The position numbers were made by a program, and so were the translations under genes. From Bacteroidia bacterium (lineage in GTDB: Bacteria > Bacteroidota > Bacteroidia > NS11-12g > UBA955): 13,601 nt of DNA. Shown in pieces: positions 1 to 6,648 of this stretch. The DNA lies in contig JADLHV010000046.1 of assembly GCA_020848595.1 (NCBI GenBank), forward strand, positions 1 to 13,601, read 5' to 3'. The notes under the pieces are model-generated. The model had not been told where the DNA came from and did not search any database. It worked only from the letters and a program-made list of their open reading frames with translations. Each line of letters opens with the position of its first letter. Position 1 is the first letter of the stretch.

Positions 1-9
1 ACTCTAGTT

Positions 10-171
10 TTAACCTGTCATAAAAAAGATGCCCTGTACCGATGCATGATATGCATTCTCTAAAAAATATTGTTTTGATGAATATATTCTTGCATCTATT
101 TCACCAAATGAGTCATCTTGATCTTGTTGATCTATTAGATCAAAATCCGTAAAAAAATGAAATTTGCTCAT
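10..171 (-). CDS. Small 53-residue ORF, possibly the 5' part of a broken gene
   Basis: An ATG at 171 opens a 53-codon frame that ends at TAA (10-12). An in-frame TAG lies two codons before the ATG, so this is the only ATG start. The protein begins MSKFHFFTDFDLID, is rich in Asp and Gln at residues 14-20, and has SFGEID at 21-26. From memory only, this opening resembles the N-terminus of large uncharacterised Flavobacteria/Bacteroidota proteins that start MSKF-FFTD-DL and have an FGP motif shortly after. If that is right, this copy ends far too early. One extra T in the run of six T's just before the stop (minus strand) would keep the frame open to the window edge, so a frameshift or sequencing error is possible. 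It could equally be a real small protein or a chance ORF. No function can be assigned. Confidence 0.4.
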   Translation of the reverse strand: MSKFHFFTDFDLIDQQDQDDSFGEIDARIYSSKQYFLENAYHASVQGIFFMTG

Positions 172-222
172 GAACTAGTACTGTTTCTAATTTAGACGTA
201 AATAAAGCTACAATATTTTGTT

Positions 223-254
223 AGAACATAAAACTTGAGTCAAATATCTTCAAA
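223..254 (-). promoter_or_regulatory. Candidate Bacteroidota promoter for the 53-residue ORF
   Basis: On the minus strand TTTG (251-254) is followed, after 20 bases, by TATGTTCT (223-230). This is a partial match to TTTG-N19-TAnnTTTG. It lies about 50 bases before the ATG at 171. The -7 box departs from consensus, so the call is weak. Confidence 0.3.
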
Positions 255-361
255 TGATTAAATACTACTATGTCAGAATAACACTGTCAAAACGTCGTAA
301 ATTTGGTCGGATGCAATAAATTCTTAGGTATACACCTGTGTTCTAATGACACTAATACGAT

Positions 362-398
362 TAAATAAAAATCCCTGACAATATTTTTTGCCAGGGAT
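362..398 (-). terminator. Rho-independent terminator after the T9SS protein gene
   Basis: ATCCCTG (371-377) and CAGGGAT (392-398) form a perfect 7-bp stem. A further 3 bp (CAA/TTG) pair beyond one mismatch, leaving a 6-base loop. Read on the minus strand, the hairpin is followed directly by TTTTTATTTAA, a good U-tract. It lies 26 bases past the stop codon of the gene at 424-1353, exactly where that transcript should end. Confidence 0.8.
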
Positions 399-423
399 CT
401 GAAAATTCTTGATGCTATCTATA

Positions 424-1353
424 CTAATTAGTTATGACCAGTCTCTTGTAACATATCTGCTCATTCAATTTTATTTCTATAAAATAATAGCCCGACTTCG
501 GTATTGACATATTTTCATAACTAAGCTTAGAATCATCTTGTAAAATTAATTGACCAGTGATATCATAAACTTTTATTGAATTATTCAATGTTGCATCTGA
601 CAAATTTATATTAAATGTCCCTAGTGATGGATTTGGATATACTTGTATATCTATACCAGAATTTTCTATAGTATTAACACTTGTCTTGTTAGGTGTTCTC
701 AGAAAATAGGTAGCAGAAAAATTCGATTGTTTTCGCATAAACATGATTCTTCTGTTGGCATCAAACCATTCGTAGTAATATACAACTTTCGTTGGAGATG
801 AAGAGTCTATAGAAGTCGTTCTGTAGACATTTGTGTATGTCGCATTAGGTAATTTAAGTGTACCGTAACCATCATATTTTACAGTTGATTTATAACTACC
901 CCCTGAAGAATAATAATCTACAAATGACGAATCAAATACGAAAGGAAACTTCAACATGGTCTTGCCACTTGAATAAACGTTTGTCCCAACTCCTACCTCG
1001 CCATAACCTAGAAACTCAAAACCAAATTGATTCTTGTAAAAATGCCATAAAACAGTTCTATTGTTATCAGCTTTTCTATATTCCGACCACACAACATTCG
1101 CATTTGAAAAATCAGCTGTAAATGGTGTGCTGCCAGATATTTGAAAAGTAACAGAATCGGCAGGATCTGATGATAGAGTAGTAAAATCCCATGTAACATT
1201 TTTACCTGGTGCAACCGGATTAGGATTAATTGTTGCTTCTGTGTAATCGTAACGATGAACACCAGTCACCCAATTATAGTTGGTAATGTTTGATTGCGAA
1301 TAAGCTACAAATACTTGTAAGCTTAAAATTAAAAGAGTTAATTTTATTTTCAT
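424..1353 (-). CDS. T9SS type A sorting-domain secreted protein, function unknown
   Basis: This 309-residue protein is predicted to be exported and displayed on or released from the cell surface. Residues 1-20 form a Sec signal peptide (Lys-rich start, hydrophobic core, cleavage near AYSQ). Residues about 232-309 match the Por/T9SS type A C-terminal domain: YPNPSLG at 239-245, the KVYDITGQLI strand at 261-270, SGYYFIEI near 287 and a basic end (KRLVITN). That domain is recognised by the type IX secretion machinery after Sec export. The middle, about 21-225, looks beta-rich and contains DGYGTLKLPNATYTNV (161-176). I recall this pattern from uncharacterised Bacteroidota surface proteins, where DGYGTL is followed by LP and TY-NV. 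No catalytic motif is visible. The gene has its own promoter-like -7 box and a strong terminator, so it is probably monocistronic. Confidence 0.88.
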   Translation of the reverse strand: MKIKLTLLILSLQVFVAYSQSNITNYNWVTGVHRYDYTEATINPNPVAPGKNVTWDFTTLSSDPADSVTFQISGSTPFTADFSNANVVWSEYRKADNNRTVLWHFYKNQFGFEFLGYGEVGVGTNVYSSGKTMLKFPFVFDSSFVDYYSSGGSYKSTVKYDGYGTLKLPNATYTNVYRTTSIDSSSPTKVVYYYEWFDANRRIMFMRKQSNFSATYFLRTPNKTSVNTIENSGIDIQVYPNPSLGTFNINLSDATLNNSIKVYDITGQLILQDDSKLSYENMSIPKSGYYFIEIKLNEQICYKRLVITN

Positions 1354-1371
1354 AATGATTATTATTTAAGA

Positions 1372-1379
1372 CAAATGTA
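1372..1379 (-). promoter_or_regulatory. -7 element for the T9SS protein gene
   Basis: TACATTTG on the minus strand matches TAnnTTTG fully and lies 18 bases before the ATG at 1353. No TTTG is present at the expected upstream spacing, so only half of the promoter is supported. Confidence 0.45.
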
Positions 1380-1453
1380 ATACAATTTTCTGGAATTTAT
1401 ATTTTAGTACTTTCTCAGGAATAAATTAAATTCAAAACATACAAGTTCAATTA

Positions 1454-1485
1454 GAATTAAATATTGAATTAAATATTGAATTAAA
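1454..1485. repeat. 12-bp tandem repeat, 2.7 copies
   Basis: GAATTAAATATT occurs twice in perfect tandem (1454-1465 and 1466-1477), followed by GAATTAAA (1478-1485). The last copy runs into the stop codon of the 108-residue protein. It is AT-only apart from one G per unit and probably arose by slippage. It is not CRISPR-like. Confidence 0.75.
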
Positions 1486-1807
1486 GCACAGTTTTTAAAA
1501 TGGTTAAAACAGCTTTTTGAAAAACATCAATGGCCGCATTTGCAGCATTCTGAGCCATAACTTTAGACATAACATTTATTGAATGCAATTCAGATTCTAA
1601 AATAGACTTTTCATCTTGAATTCTCAAATTGAAAAATTCTTCTGAAATTTTATTGCTTATTCTCATACTTGCTAATAATTCCAACCTTTGTTTTCGCAAA
1701 TTAAAATAAGCATCAACTGATGATCTCACTAATGGCCAATCGTTAGTCACAGAGCCTTTAATTGCACCCATCATTTCAGCGACAATTTCATTAATATTAA
1801 TATCCAT
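1481..1807 (-). CDS. Small helical protein, third gene of the patatin operon
   Basis: This 108-residue protein has no signal peptide or cysteine and looks almost entirely helical. Recognisable points are a lone Trp (W24 in NDWPLV), a Leu/Arg-rich helix (about 34-50), a turn SNKISEEF (51-58), and a C-terminal Ala-rich then hydrophobic helix (QNAANAAIDV at 86-95, then FQKAVLTILKTVL). The layout of W, then IS-EE, then N-A-NAAI-V recalls a widespread family of roughly 110-residue helical proteins of unknown function. I cannot name it and could not search for it. The gene starts 3 bases after the lipoprotein gene ends, so the two are almost certainly co-transcribed and probably translationally coupled. 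The amphipathic or hydrophobic end could bind membrane or a partner helix. Function is unknown; that it works with the patatin is inferred from position only. Confidence 0.72.
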   Translation of the reverse strand: MDININEIVAEMMGAIKGSVTNDWPLVRSSVDAYFNLRKQRLELLASMRISNKISEEFFNLRIQDEKSILESELHSINVMSKVMAQNAANAAIDVFQKAVLTILKTVL

Positions 1808-1810
1808 TTG

Positions 1811-2257
1811 TTATCTTTTTCTAATACTTTTTAGTGCTATTTCAGCCTTCAATAATGGGAGCCATTTTGCTTTTAAATATTCGTTGTACAAAATAATTTG
1901 TCCATCACTTAAATGTCTATTAACTCTATGTTCATTTTTGTATTGCAAAAAAGTACTTGCTAAATTTCCAACTATTTTCAACATGTCTTCATTCTTCTCT
2001 CTAGTTTCATTCATAAATTTAATTGAGTTAATCTCAATCTCAATTTCGTTATACCTGGATAACCAATTATTATAATTCCTTGAATTGGTATCATTTGAAA
2101 CCGCCATATCCAGATATAACTTCTCATGCATTTTCGCTCCTGAGATAATCTTTTCTTCGAGCACACTACTATATTCTGGAATAAAATTGACTTTGCAACC
2201 CAGCAATAAAACTATTATAACTGAAAAATTTAAAACTCTTAAAAAAAGCAATCTCAT
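1811..2257 (-). CDS. Small helical lipoprotein, second gene of the patatin operon
   Basis: This 148-residue protein begins with a lipoprotein signal peptide: basic start MRLLFLR, hydrophobic core, and lipobox LLLGC with the lipidated Cys at 21. The mature part (22-148) has no further Cys and looks helical, with probable coiled-coil stretches at about 60-110 and a basic C-terminus (ALKSIRKR). Lys at +2 does not prevent outer-membrane sorting in Bacteroidota, so it may sit in either membrane; surface exposure is not decided. It starts 5 bases after the patatin stop and ends 3 bases before the next gene, which marks an operon. I do not recognise a named family. A role as an envelope-anchored partner of the patatin lipoprotein is inference. 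Confidence 0.75.
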   Translation of the reverse strand: MRLLFLRVLNFSVIIVLLLGCKVNFIPEYSSVLEEKIISGAKMHEKLYLDMAVSNDTNSRNYNNWLSRYNEIEIEINSIKFMNETREKNEDMLKIVGNLASTFLQYKNEHRVNRHLSDGQIILYNEYLKAKWLPLLKAEIALKSIRKR

Positions 2258-2262
2258 AAATA

Positions 2263-3696
2263 TTATTTTTCTTTTTTAATATCACACCTAACAATTAAAT
2301 CATTACTTAGTCGGCTTATATTAATTCTATCACAAATTTCTTTAACCCTACTTAATGCATCATTCGATAATACCCAGTTCATAGGTAACTGATTATTATT
2401 TGCAACTAGAAAATATCTATGGAAATATTTGTATTTTGTTCTTAATTTAAAAATAGCTTCATTCGAATGACCTGTTCTCACATTATAAATGCCATTTAAT
2501 ATTTCAGTAATTTCATTCATAAAATTAACACCATTAGACTTATTTCTGTATAAAGTTCTAGCAGTTTTATTTAACTCATTTTCTTGCGAAGAAAATCCAA
2601 ATGAAAATTGGATAACAACTGGCTTAATGAACTTTCTATATTTACTATCCTTCATCACACCATCAATCGTTTCTTTTAAAGTTAGTGCTCCAGTATTTTC
2701 ATAATATCCTCCATCTATAAATTGAAATTTTTTTCCTCCTCTTTCTATAGTACCAGCTGGAGATACTAAAGGAAATCTAGCACTCAATCCAATTGCTATA
2801 CTATAACTCAAGTTAAAATCTTTTAACATTGAATCTTTAAAATTGCCTGCTGTTGAAAAATATGTTGTATCTATTTTTATATTACTAATTATATAACGAC
2901 TTCCGCTATTGAGCTCAGTTGTATTTATTAAAATAAGTGGATCCGTAGGATCATCATTTATTTGATAAAATGACTTTTGAAGATAAGATTGTTTGTTAAG
3001 TGCATATTCAAGGCCTTTCTCCCATGACTTTTCCATAGTCTTAGCTCTGTCAAATTGATCAATATTATTCCAAAAAACATAATTTAATATCTCGCCATTT
3101 GCCAACTTTGCTGTTAATGGAGACAAATAATCTTTAGAATAAAATTTATCTAAAATTGTAATATTATCTCTCTCATTAATGGTTTTATCAAGACAGAGTG
3201 AATTATAAATATTGCAACCGAATGTTCCTCCTGATACACCGCTATAACAATATACTATATCACCAAACCCTTCAATCTTTTCATTTAAAGTAGCCAACAT
3301 GTAACTTGTAAAACATCCCGTTCTTAATGCTCCTCCTTCAGCAGCAATAAATACAACAGGAATAGCCCCTGAATCATTTACATCTAACTTAAAAACATCA
3401 TACTTTGTTTCAAACCAATCATCAAAATGTTGGATTAAGCTTTTATTGCTTTCATTGTTTGGAATATTATCGACCTCATTTTGTCTAATGATATGGTCTT
3501 TCCCATAATATGAGCAACCAATCAAAAGTATAGTTAGAAATGCTTTAGAAAATATAGGAAATCTGAATAATTTTACCGAAATATGGTATATTTTGATGCA
3601 ATTAATAAAATTTTTACAAGTATTATTATTCAAAAAAATAATATATCTTTGAATTATACTTTTAAACTCTATGAAGAAATTATTCGCCTTTACCAT
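2263..3696 (-). CDS. Patatin-like phospholipase, predicted lipoprotein
   Basis: A patatin-fold lipid acyl hydrolase is expected to cleave ester bonds of phospholipids or other acyl lipids with a Ser-Asp dyad. Numbered from the ATG at 3696, the glycine-rich oxyanion segment is EGGALR (120-125), the nucleophile is Ser155 in SGVSGG (152-157), SARFPLVSPAG (305-315) is a conserved patatin stretch, and Asp328 lies in IDGG (327-330). All key residues are present. A lipobox LLIGC puts a lipidated Cys at 61, so the enzyme should be membrane-anchored outside the cytoplasm, unlike cytosolic bacterial patatins. The start is doubtful. From the ATG, 60 residues precede the Cys, too long for a lipoprotein signal, and the gene would overlap the divergent one by 26 bases. 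No closer ATG or GTG exists. TTG (3631-3633) or a rare ATT (3580-3582), giving a signal peptide starting SVKLFRF, fit better. It is first in a three-gene operon. Confidence 0.85.
   Translation of the reverse strand: MVKANNFFIEFKSIIQRYIIFLNNNTCKNFINCIKIYHISVKLFRFPIFSKAFLTILLIGCSYYGKDHIIRQNEVDNIPNNESNKSLIQHFDDWFETKYDVFKLDVNDSGAIPVVFIAAEGGALRTGCFTSYMLATLNEKIEGFGDIVYCYSGVSGGTFGCNIYNSLCLDKTINERDNITILDKFYSKDYLSPLTAKLANGEILNYVFWNNIDQFDRAKTMEKSWEKGLEYALNKQSYLQKSFYQINDDPTDPLILINTTELNSGSRYIISNIKIDTTYFSTAGNFKDSMLKDFNLSYSIAIGLSARFPLVSPAGTIERGGKKFQFIDGGYYENTGALTLKETIDGVMKDSKYRKFIKPVVIQFSFGFSSQENELNKTARTLYRNKSNGVNFMNEITEILNGIYNVRTGHSNEAIFKLRTKYKYFHRYFLVANNNQLPMNWVLSNDALSRVKEICDRINISRLSNDLIVRCDIKKEK
3644..3651 (+). 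promoter_or_regulatory. -7 element for the beta-barrel gene
   Basis: TATCTTTG matches TAnnTTTG fully and lies 19 bases before the ATG at 3671. This gives an untranslated leader of about 13 bases. No clear TTTG lies 19 bases upstream. The box lies inside the N-terminal codons of the divergent patatin gene if that gene starts at 3696, which argues for a later patatin start. Confidence 0.45.
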
Positions 3697-4186
3697 CGCT
3701 TTAGTTTCATTTCTTTCTGTAAATGCTCATAACTTTAATCACACTATCGGATTAGTTTATAACCAATTCAATGGCATTTATGGCAATATGGATTTAGCAG
3801 GTGTGATGTACAATCCTCAAATTCAAAAGATAAAAGGAAATTATTCGTATGGCATGAGTTTCCCTTTGAGTTACTTAGCTGGAGTATCGAGTGCTCGTTC
3901 TGAAGTACAAAAAGGTTTTTTTGAGTTACCTGCTTCTTTCGAAGTGAGTTATACCCCATGCGGACTTTGTAATTCATATCAATTTTTTAGTGTTTTTGCT
4001 GGAGCAGGAATGTCTAGATTATACCAAGTAAATCAAGTTATAAATTATAACGATTACTATAATGCGACTTTAGGCATAAGAATGCCTGTAAGTAAAAAAT
4101 CTATTGAAGTTAGAATGAATTATTCTTCTAACATTCAATTTCAAAAAAATCGCAGACTAAATTTATCTATTGGATATACTTTATAG
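3671..4186 (+). CDS. Small outer-membrane beta-barrel-like protein
   Basis: This 171-residue protein starts with a clear Sec signal peptide (MKKLFAF, hydrophobic core, cleavage near SVNA, residue 19). The mature part of about 150 residues alternates polar and hydrophobic residues, with many Tyr, Asn and Gly, and repeated short strands such as HTIGLVYNQF, YSYGMSFPLSYL, FFSVFAGAGMSRLY, ATLGIRMPV and LNLSIGYTL. This is the look of a small eight-stranded-type outer-membrane barrel. The last residue is Leu rather than the usual aromatic. There are two Cys at 97 and 100 (CGLC), which could form a disulphide. It is transcribed away from the patatin operon, with which it shares a very short or overlapping start region. 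It ends 2 bases from the end of the convergent EamA gene. A specific role cannot be assigned. Confidence 0.72.
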   Translation: MKKLFAFTIALVSFLSVNAHNFNHTIGLVYNQFNGIYGNMDLAGVMYNPQIQKIKGNYSYGMSFPLSYLAGVSSARSEVQKGFFELPASFEVSYTPCGLCNSYQFFSVFAGAGMSRLYQVNQVINYNDYYNATLGIRMPVSKKSIEVRMNYSSNIQFQKNRRLNLSIGYTL

Positions 4187-4188
4187 TA

Positions 4189-5079
4189 TTAGTTTCTTAC
4201 CAAAATGTTCCGAATTTTATCTGCTAATTTCCTAAGTCGTAAGGCATTTAAATTAAGCATCACGCCAGATAAAACGATTAACATACCAATCAATACTGTT
4301 GCGGGATAAGTATCGTTAAATAAATATTTTCCCATTAAAACACCCCAAATTATTCCAATATAACTTACCGAACTTATGCGAGCAGCCGTATCCATCTGAT
4401 AAGCTCTTGTAATATAATATTGACCTACTTGTGTAAATATTCCAGTTCCAATTAAAAATATCCAATCGTAAGCTGTTGGTATAACACGCGATTGAGGGAA
4501 TAATAATAAATATATCAATACAACAGGCAATGATATTAAAGGATGATAAAATATAATAACATCCGCATCTTCTTTATCTCTCATATTCCGAATAGCATTA
4601 TAGGCAAATCCAGACAATGCAGCACCTAAAACACCCACTAAAAAATCTAATAGACTGATATTTGCAAATCCCTTTACCAAAATCACTCCAGTAAACGAAA
4701 TTCCAAAGGCGAGCCATTGAATACCTTTAACTCTTTCTTTAAGAAAAAGCATGGCAATTAAAGTTGTAAAAATTGGACTTAAATAATGTATGACTATGGC
4801 ATTCGCCAATTGAAGATGTTGTAAGGTATAGAAATAACAAATTAATCCACCTGCCCCAAATAATCCGCGGGCAATTAAAAACTTATGATGGGTGCCCCAA
4901 GGATTAACTTTTCTCTTTTTTAAGGTGATATAACTGATTAACAAAGTAATTATCGAGCGAAATAAAATCACTTCAAAAACCGGTATATGACTAATGTATT
5001 TAACACTCGCATTCATGCAAGCAAATCCTACACTTGCAATCAGCATAAGTTTAACACCAGGAGTAAAGAAGTTTTTCAA
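4189..5079 (-). CDS. EamA/DMT-family membrane transporter
   Basis: This 296-residue protein belongs to the drug/metabolite transporter superfamily, inner-membrane carriers that usually export amino acids, metabolites or toxic compounds. It has about ten hydrophobic segments arranged as two EamA repeats, roughly residues 9-135 and 148-277. The first repeat ends in the typical signature SPIFTTLIAMLFLKERVKGIQ (101-121 region), where Glu115 follows the -LKE pattern, then a further helix to VILVKG. The second repeat has the matching GIIWGVLMGKYLF and GMLIVLSGVML segments. Length fits the family. A Lys/Arg-rich cytoplasmic tail ends the protein. It is the last gene of a three-gene operon, starting 4 bases after the DinB-like gene stops. 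The substrate cannot be read from the sequence. No terminator fits in the 2 bases before the convergent gene, so transcription must run into that gene or stop inside it. Confidence 0.88.
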   Translation of the reverse strand: MKNFFTPGVKLMLIASVGFACMNASVKYISHIPVFEVILFRSIITLLISYITLKKRKVNPWGTHHKFLIARGLFGAGGLICYFYTLQHLQLANAIVIHYLSPIFTTLIAMLFLKERVKGIQWLAFGISFTGVILVKGFANISLLDFLVGVLGAALSGFAYNAIRNMRDKEDADVIIFYHPLISLPVVLIYLLLFPQSRVIPTAYDWIFLIGTGIFTQVGQYYITRAYQMDTAARISSVSYIGIIWGVLMGKYLFNDTYPATVLIGMLIVLSGVMLNLNALRLRKLADKIRNILVRN

Positions 5080-5083
5080 AAAC

Positions 5084-5623
5084 TCAAATCAAATTATTAT
5101 TGAGAGCGTATCGATACATTTGAGTATAATGGTGTTTGCCATGCCAAGCGTATAAACCAAGAGCAAAACCTAATGTAAATTCTTTCTGAGTCTCTGGATG
5201 GAAATACGTTTTTTGAAAGTCTTCAATAGACATATTTCTCATCAGTTTACTCCATCTTATATGCAAAGAATGAATCATATTGACATAATGACAAGCATCT
5301 ATTAAGAGACTATCATCTGTGGCAGCCCAAGCATTTTGAATATAGTGTTTTATTGTTTGATTATCTTCAGTTAAAGCCAATTTAAAACGAGTAAACGCTT
5401 GCATATGCGAATCGGCAATATGATGTATCACTTGTCTATACGTCCAACTACCTTCTCTATAACAAACATCTTGATGATCTGGTTTTAACTTATCAAAAAA
5501 ACGTTTCAAAGTCGAAGGGAAATTTTCAATTTCATATAGACAAGATTCTATATAATTTACATCCTTTATATCTCCTGGAACATAAGGACCAAATGCTTTA
5601 ATTATTTCTTCTTGAGTAAACAT
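5084..5623 (-). CDS. DinB/YfiT-like metal-dependent transferase
   Basis: This 179-residue cytosolic protein fits the DinB-like four-helix superfamily, and best the YfiT (bacillithiol transferase BstA-like) branch, whose members bind a divalent metal through three histidines. Visible markers are GSWTYRQVIHHIADSH (58-73) with His67/His68 and His73, the helix around YVNMIHSLHIRW (113-124), and WHGKHHYTQM (160-169) with His161 and His164/165. The spacing of the first and last His groups matches that branch as I remember it. The N-terminal YVPGDIKDVNYIE is also typical. It lies between a nucleotidyltransferase gene (2-base gap) and a transporter gene (4-base gap). Members are often annotated as thiol-S-transferases in detoxification, and pairing with an exporter would suit that, but the substrate and thiol are not shown by the sequence. 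Confidence 0.85.
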   Translation of the reverse strand: MFTQEEIIKAFGPYVPGDIKDVNYIESCLYEIENFPSTLKRFFDKLKPDHQDVCYREGSWTYRQVIHHIADSHMQAFTRFKLALTEDNQTIKHYIQNAWAATDDSLLIDACHYVNMIHSLHIRWSKLMRNMSIEDFQKTYFHPETQKEFTLGFALGLYAWHGKHHYTQMYRYALNNNLI

Positions 5624-5625
5624 TG

Positions 5626-6618
5626 TTATGTAAAATTTATTTCGGCACTATCTCCCAGATTTAAACTGTGAACAGTTCCATGTAATGAGGCATCATTTCC
5701 AATTAGCGAATGACTAAGAACCGCATAATTTAGTTCCGCAAAAGGTCCAATGATGGATTCTTTAATGATAGAGGATTCAATTACAGCATTTTCTCCAATA
5801 CTTACATTTGGACCGATAATGCTATTGCTAATTTTACAACCTTTATCAATAAATACGGGTGGAATAATAATAGAATTAATTGTCAGTTCTGGATTTACTT
5901 GATCAAAACCACCGCGTCTTAAAAGCAATTGATTGGTTTGTAAAAGTATTTCTTTTTTACCACAATCAAACCACGAATTAACGTTATAAGCATATAGATT
6001 AACGCCATTACTAACCATGCACATCATGGCATCTGTTAAGTGAAATTCATTCTGTGATTTGATATTATTTTCGATAATCATAGAAAGACATTTCATTAAT
6101 TCGTCTGTCTCAATAATTTTATAGAGTCCAACCAAAGCTAAATTCGATTTTGGGATAGCCGGCTTTTCTATTAATCGAACAATTTTACCTTCTTTATCTG
6201 TTTCGGCAACTCCAAATTGTCTTGGATCATCGACTTTTTTAACGCCTAACAAAGATTTCTCAGAATGGATAATTTCTTTCCAATCTACTTCACAGATAGT
6301 ATCACCAAAAATAATTAGGATAGGCGATTCTCCAATAGCTTCTTTAGCCAACCAGATGGCATGACCGGTTCCGCGACCTGTGGTTTGCATCACAAATGAA
6401 GCGTTTATATTTGGATAGTTTTTGGAAATATAGTCTTGAACCTTATCTCCAAGATAACCAATGATGAAAACAAAATCATTGATTCCACCTTCTACCAATT
6501 GGTCTACAATATGCGCCAATATTGGTTTCCCTGCAACAGGTATCAAGGATTTAGGTTGAGTATGTGTGTGCGGTCGGAGTCGAGTTCCTATACCCGCCAC
6601 GGGGATGACTGCTTTCAT
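5626..6618 (-). CDS. Sugar-1-phosphate nucleotidyltransferase with left-handed beta-helix tail
   Basis: This 330-residue cytosolic enzyme is expected to join a nucleoside triphosphate and a sugar 1-phosphate into an NDP-sugar plus pyrophosphate. Residues 1-235 form the Rossmann-like transferase domain: AGIGTRLRPHT (8-18) and QPKSLIPVAGKP (21-32) bind the nucleotide, GD (105-106) gives the first metal Asp, EKP (151-153) follows the sugar site, and WFDCG (216-220) gives the second metal Asp218. Residues about 250-325 show the hexapeptide pattern of a left-handed beta-helix (IIGPNVSIGENAVIES and similar), as in GlmU and archaeal RmlA-like proteins, so it may trimerise. A second, acetyltransferase activity is not demonstrated. 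I start it at ATG 6618, since MKAVIPVAG is the family N-terminus. The frame is open up to 6768, but that would add 50 unrelated residues and overlap trpS. It is the first gene of the operon. Nucleotide and sugar are undetermined. Confidence 0.9.
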   Translation of the reverse strand: MKAVIPVAGIGTRLRPHTHTQPKSLIPVAGKPILAHIVDQLVEGGINDFVFIIGYLGDKVQDYISKNYPNINASFVMQTTGRGTGHAIWLAKEAIGESPILIIFGDTICEVDWKEIIHSEKSLLGVKKVDDPRQFGVAETDKEGKIVRLIEKPAIPKSNLALVGLYKIIETDELMKCLSMIIENNIKSQNEFHLTDAMMCMVSNGVNLYAYNVNSWFDCGKKEILLQTNQLLLRRGGFDQVNPELTINSIIIPPVFIDKGCKISNSIIGPNVSIGENAVIESSIIKESIIGPFAELNYAVLSHSLIGNDASLHGTVHSLNLGDSAEINFT

Positions 6619-6631
6619 TTTTAACACTATA

Positions 6632-6644
6632 GGGATAATATCCC
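6632..6644. promoter_or_regulatory. 13-bp perfect palindrome at the nucleotidyltransferase start point
   Basis: GGGATAATATCCC is a perfect 6+1+6 palindrome. It begins 4 bases downstream of the -7 box on the minus strand, so the predicted transcription start falls in it. It could be a repressor operator or a small hairpin at the 5' end of the mRNA. No regulator is identified. Confidence 0.45.
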
Positions 6645-6648
6645 GATT

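Noticed and set aside
42..56. Two ATGCAT hexamers 3 bases apart
   Set aside because: They are self-complementary hexamers inside the small ORF, with no other repeat or mobile-element signature nearby.
325..336. Imperfect palindrome AGGTATACACCT
   Set aside because: It has an internal mismatch, is more than 100 bases from any start codon and is not next to a promoter match.
858..1121. Plus-strand ORF inside the T9SS protein gene
   Set aside because: It lies antisense within a well-supported gene, has no recognisable protein character and no promoter of its own.
1454..1485. CRISPR-like repeat
   Set aside because: The units are 12 bases in direct tandem with no spacers and no cas genes; this is a simple AT-rich slippage repeat.
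3624..3643. TATTATT / AATAATA dyad upstream of the beta-barrel gene
   Set aside because: It is AT-only and low complexity, so such matches are expected by chance in this sequence.
2263..3696. Patatin as a CBASS-type (CapV) defence effector
   Set aside because: No cyclic-nucleotide synthase or accessory gene is adjacent, and the lipobox places the enzyme outside the cytoplasm.
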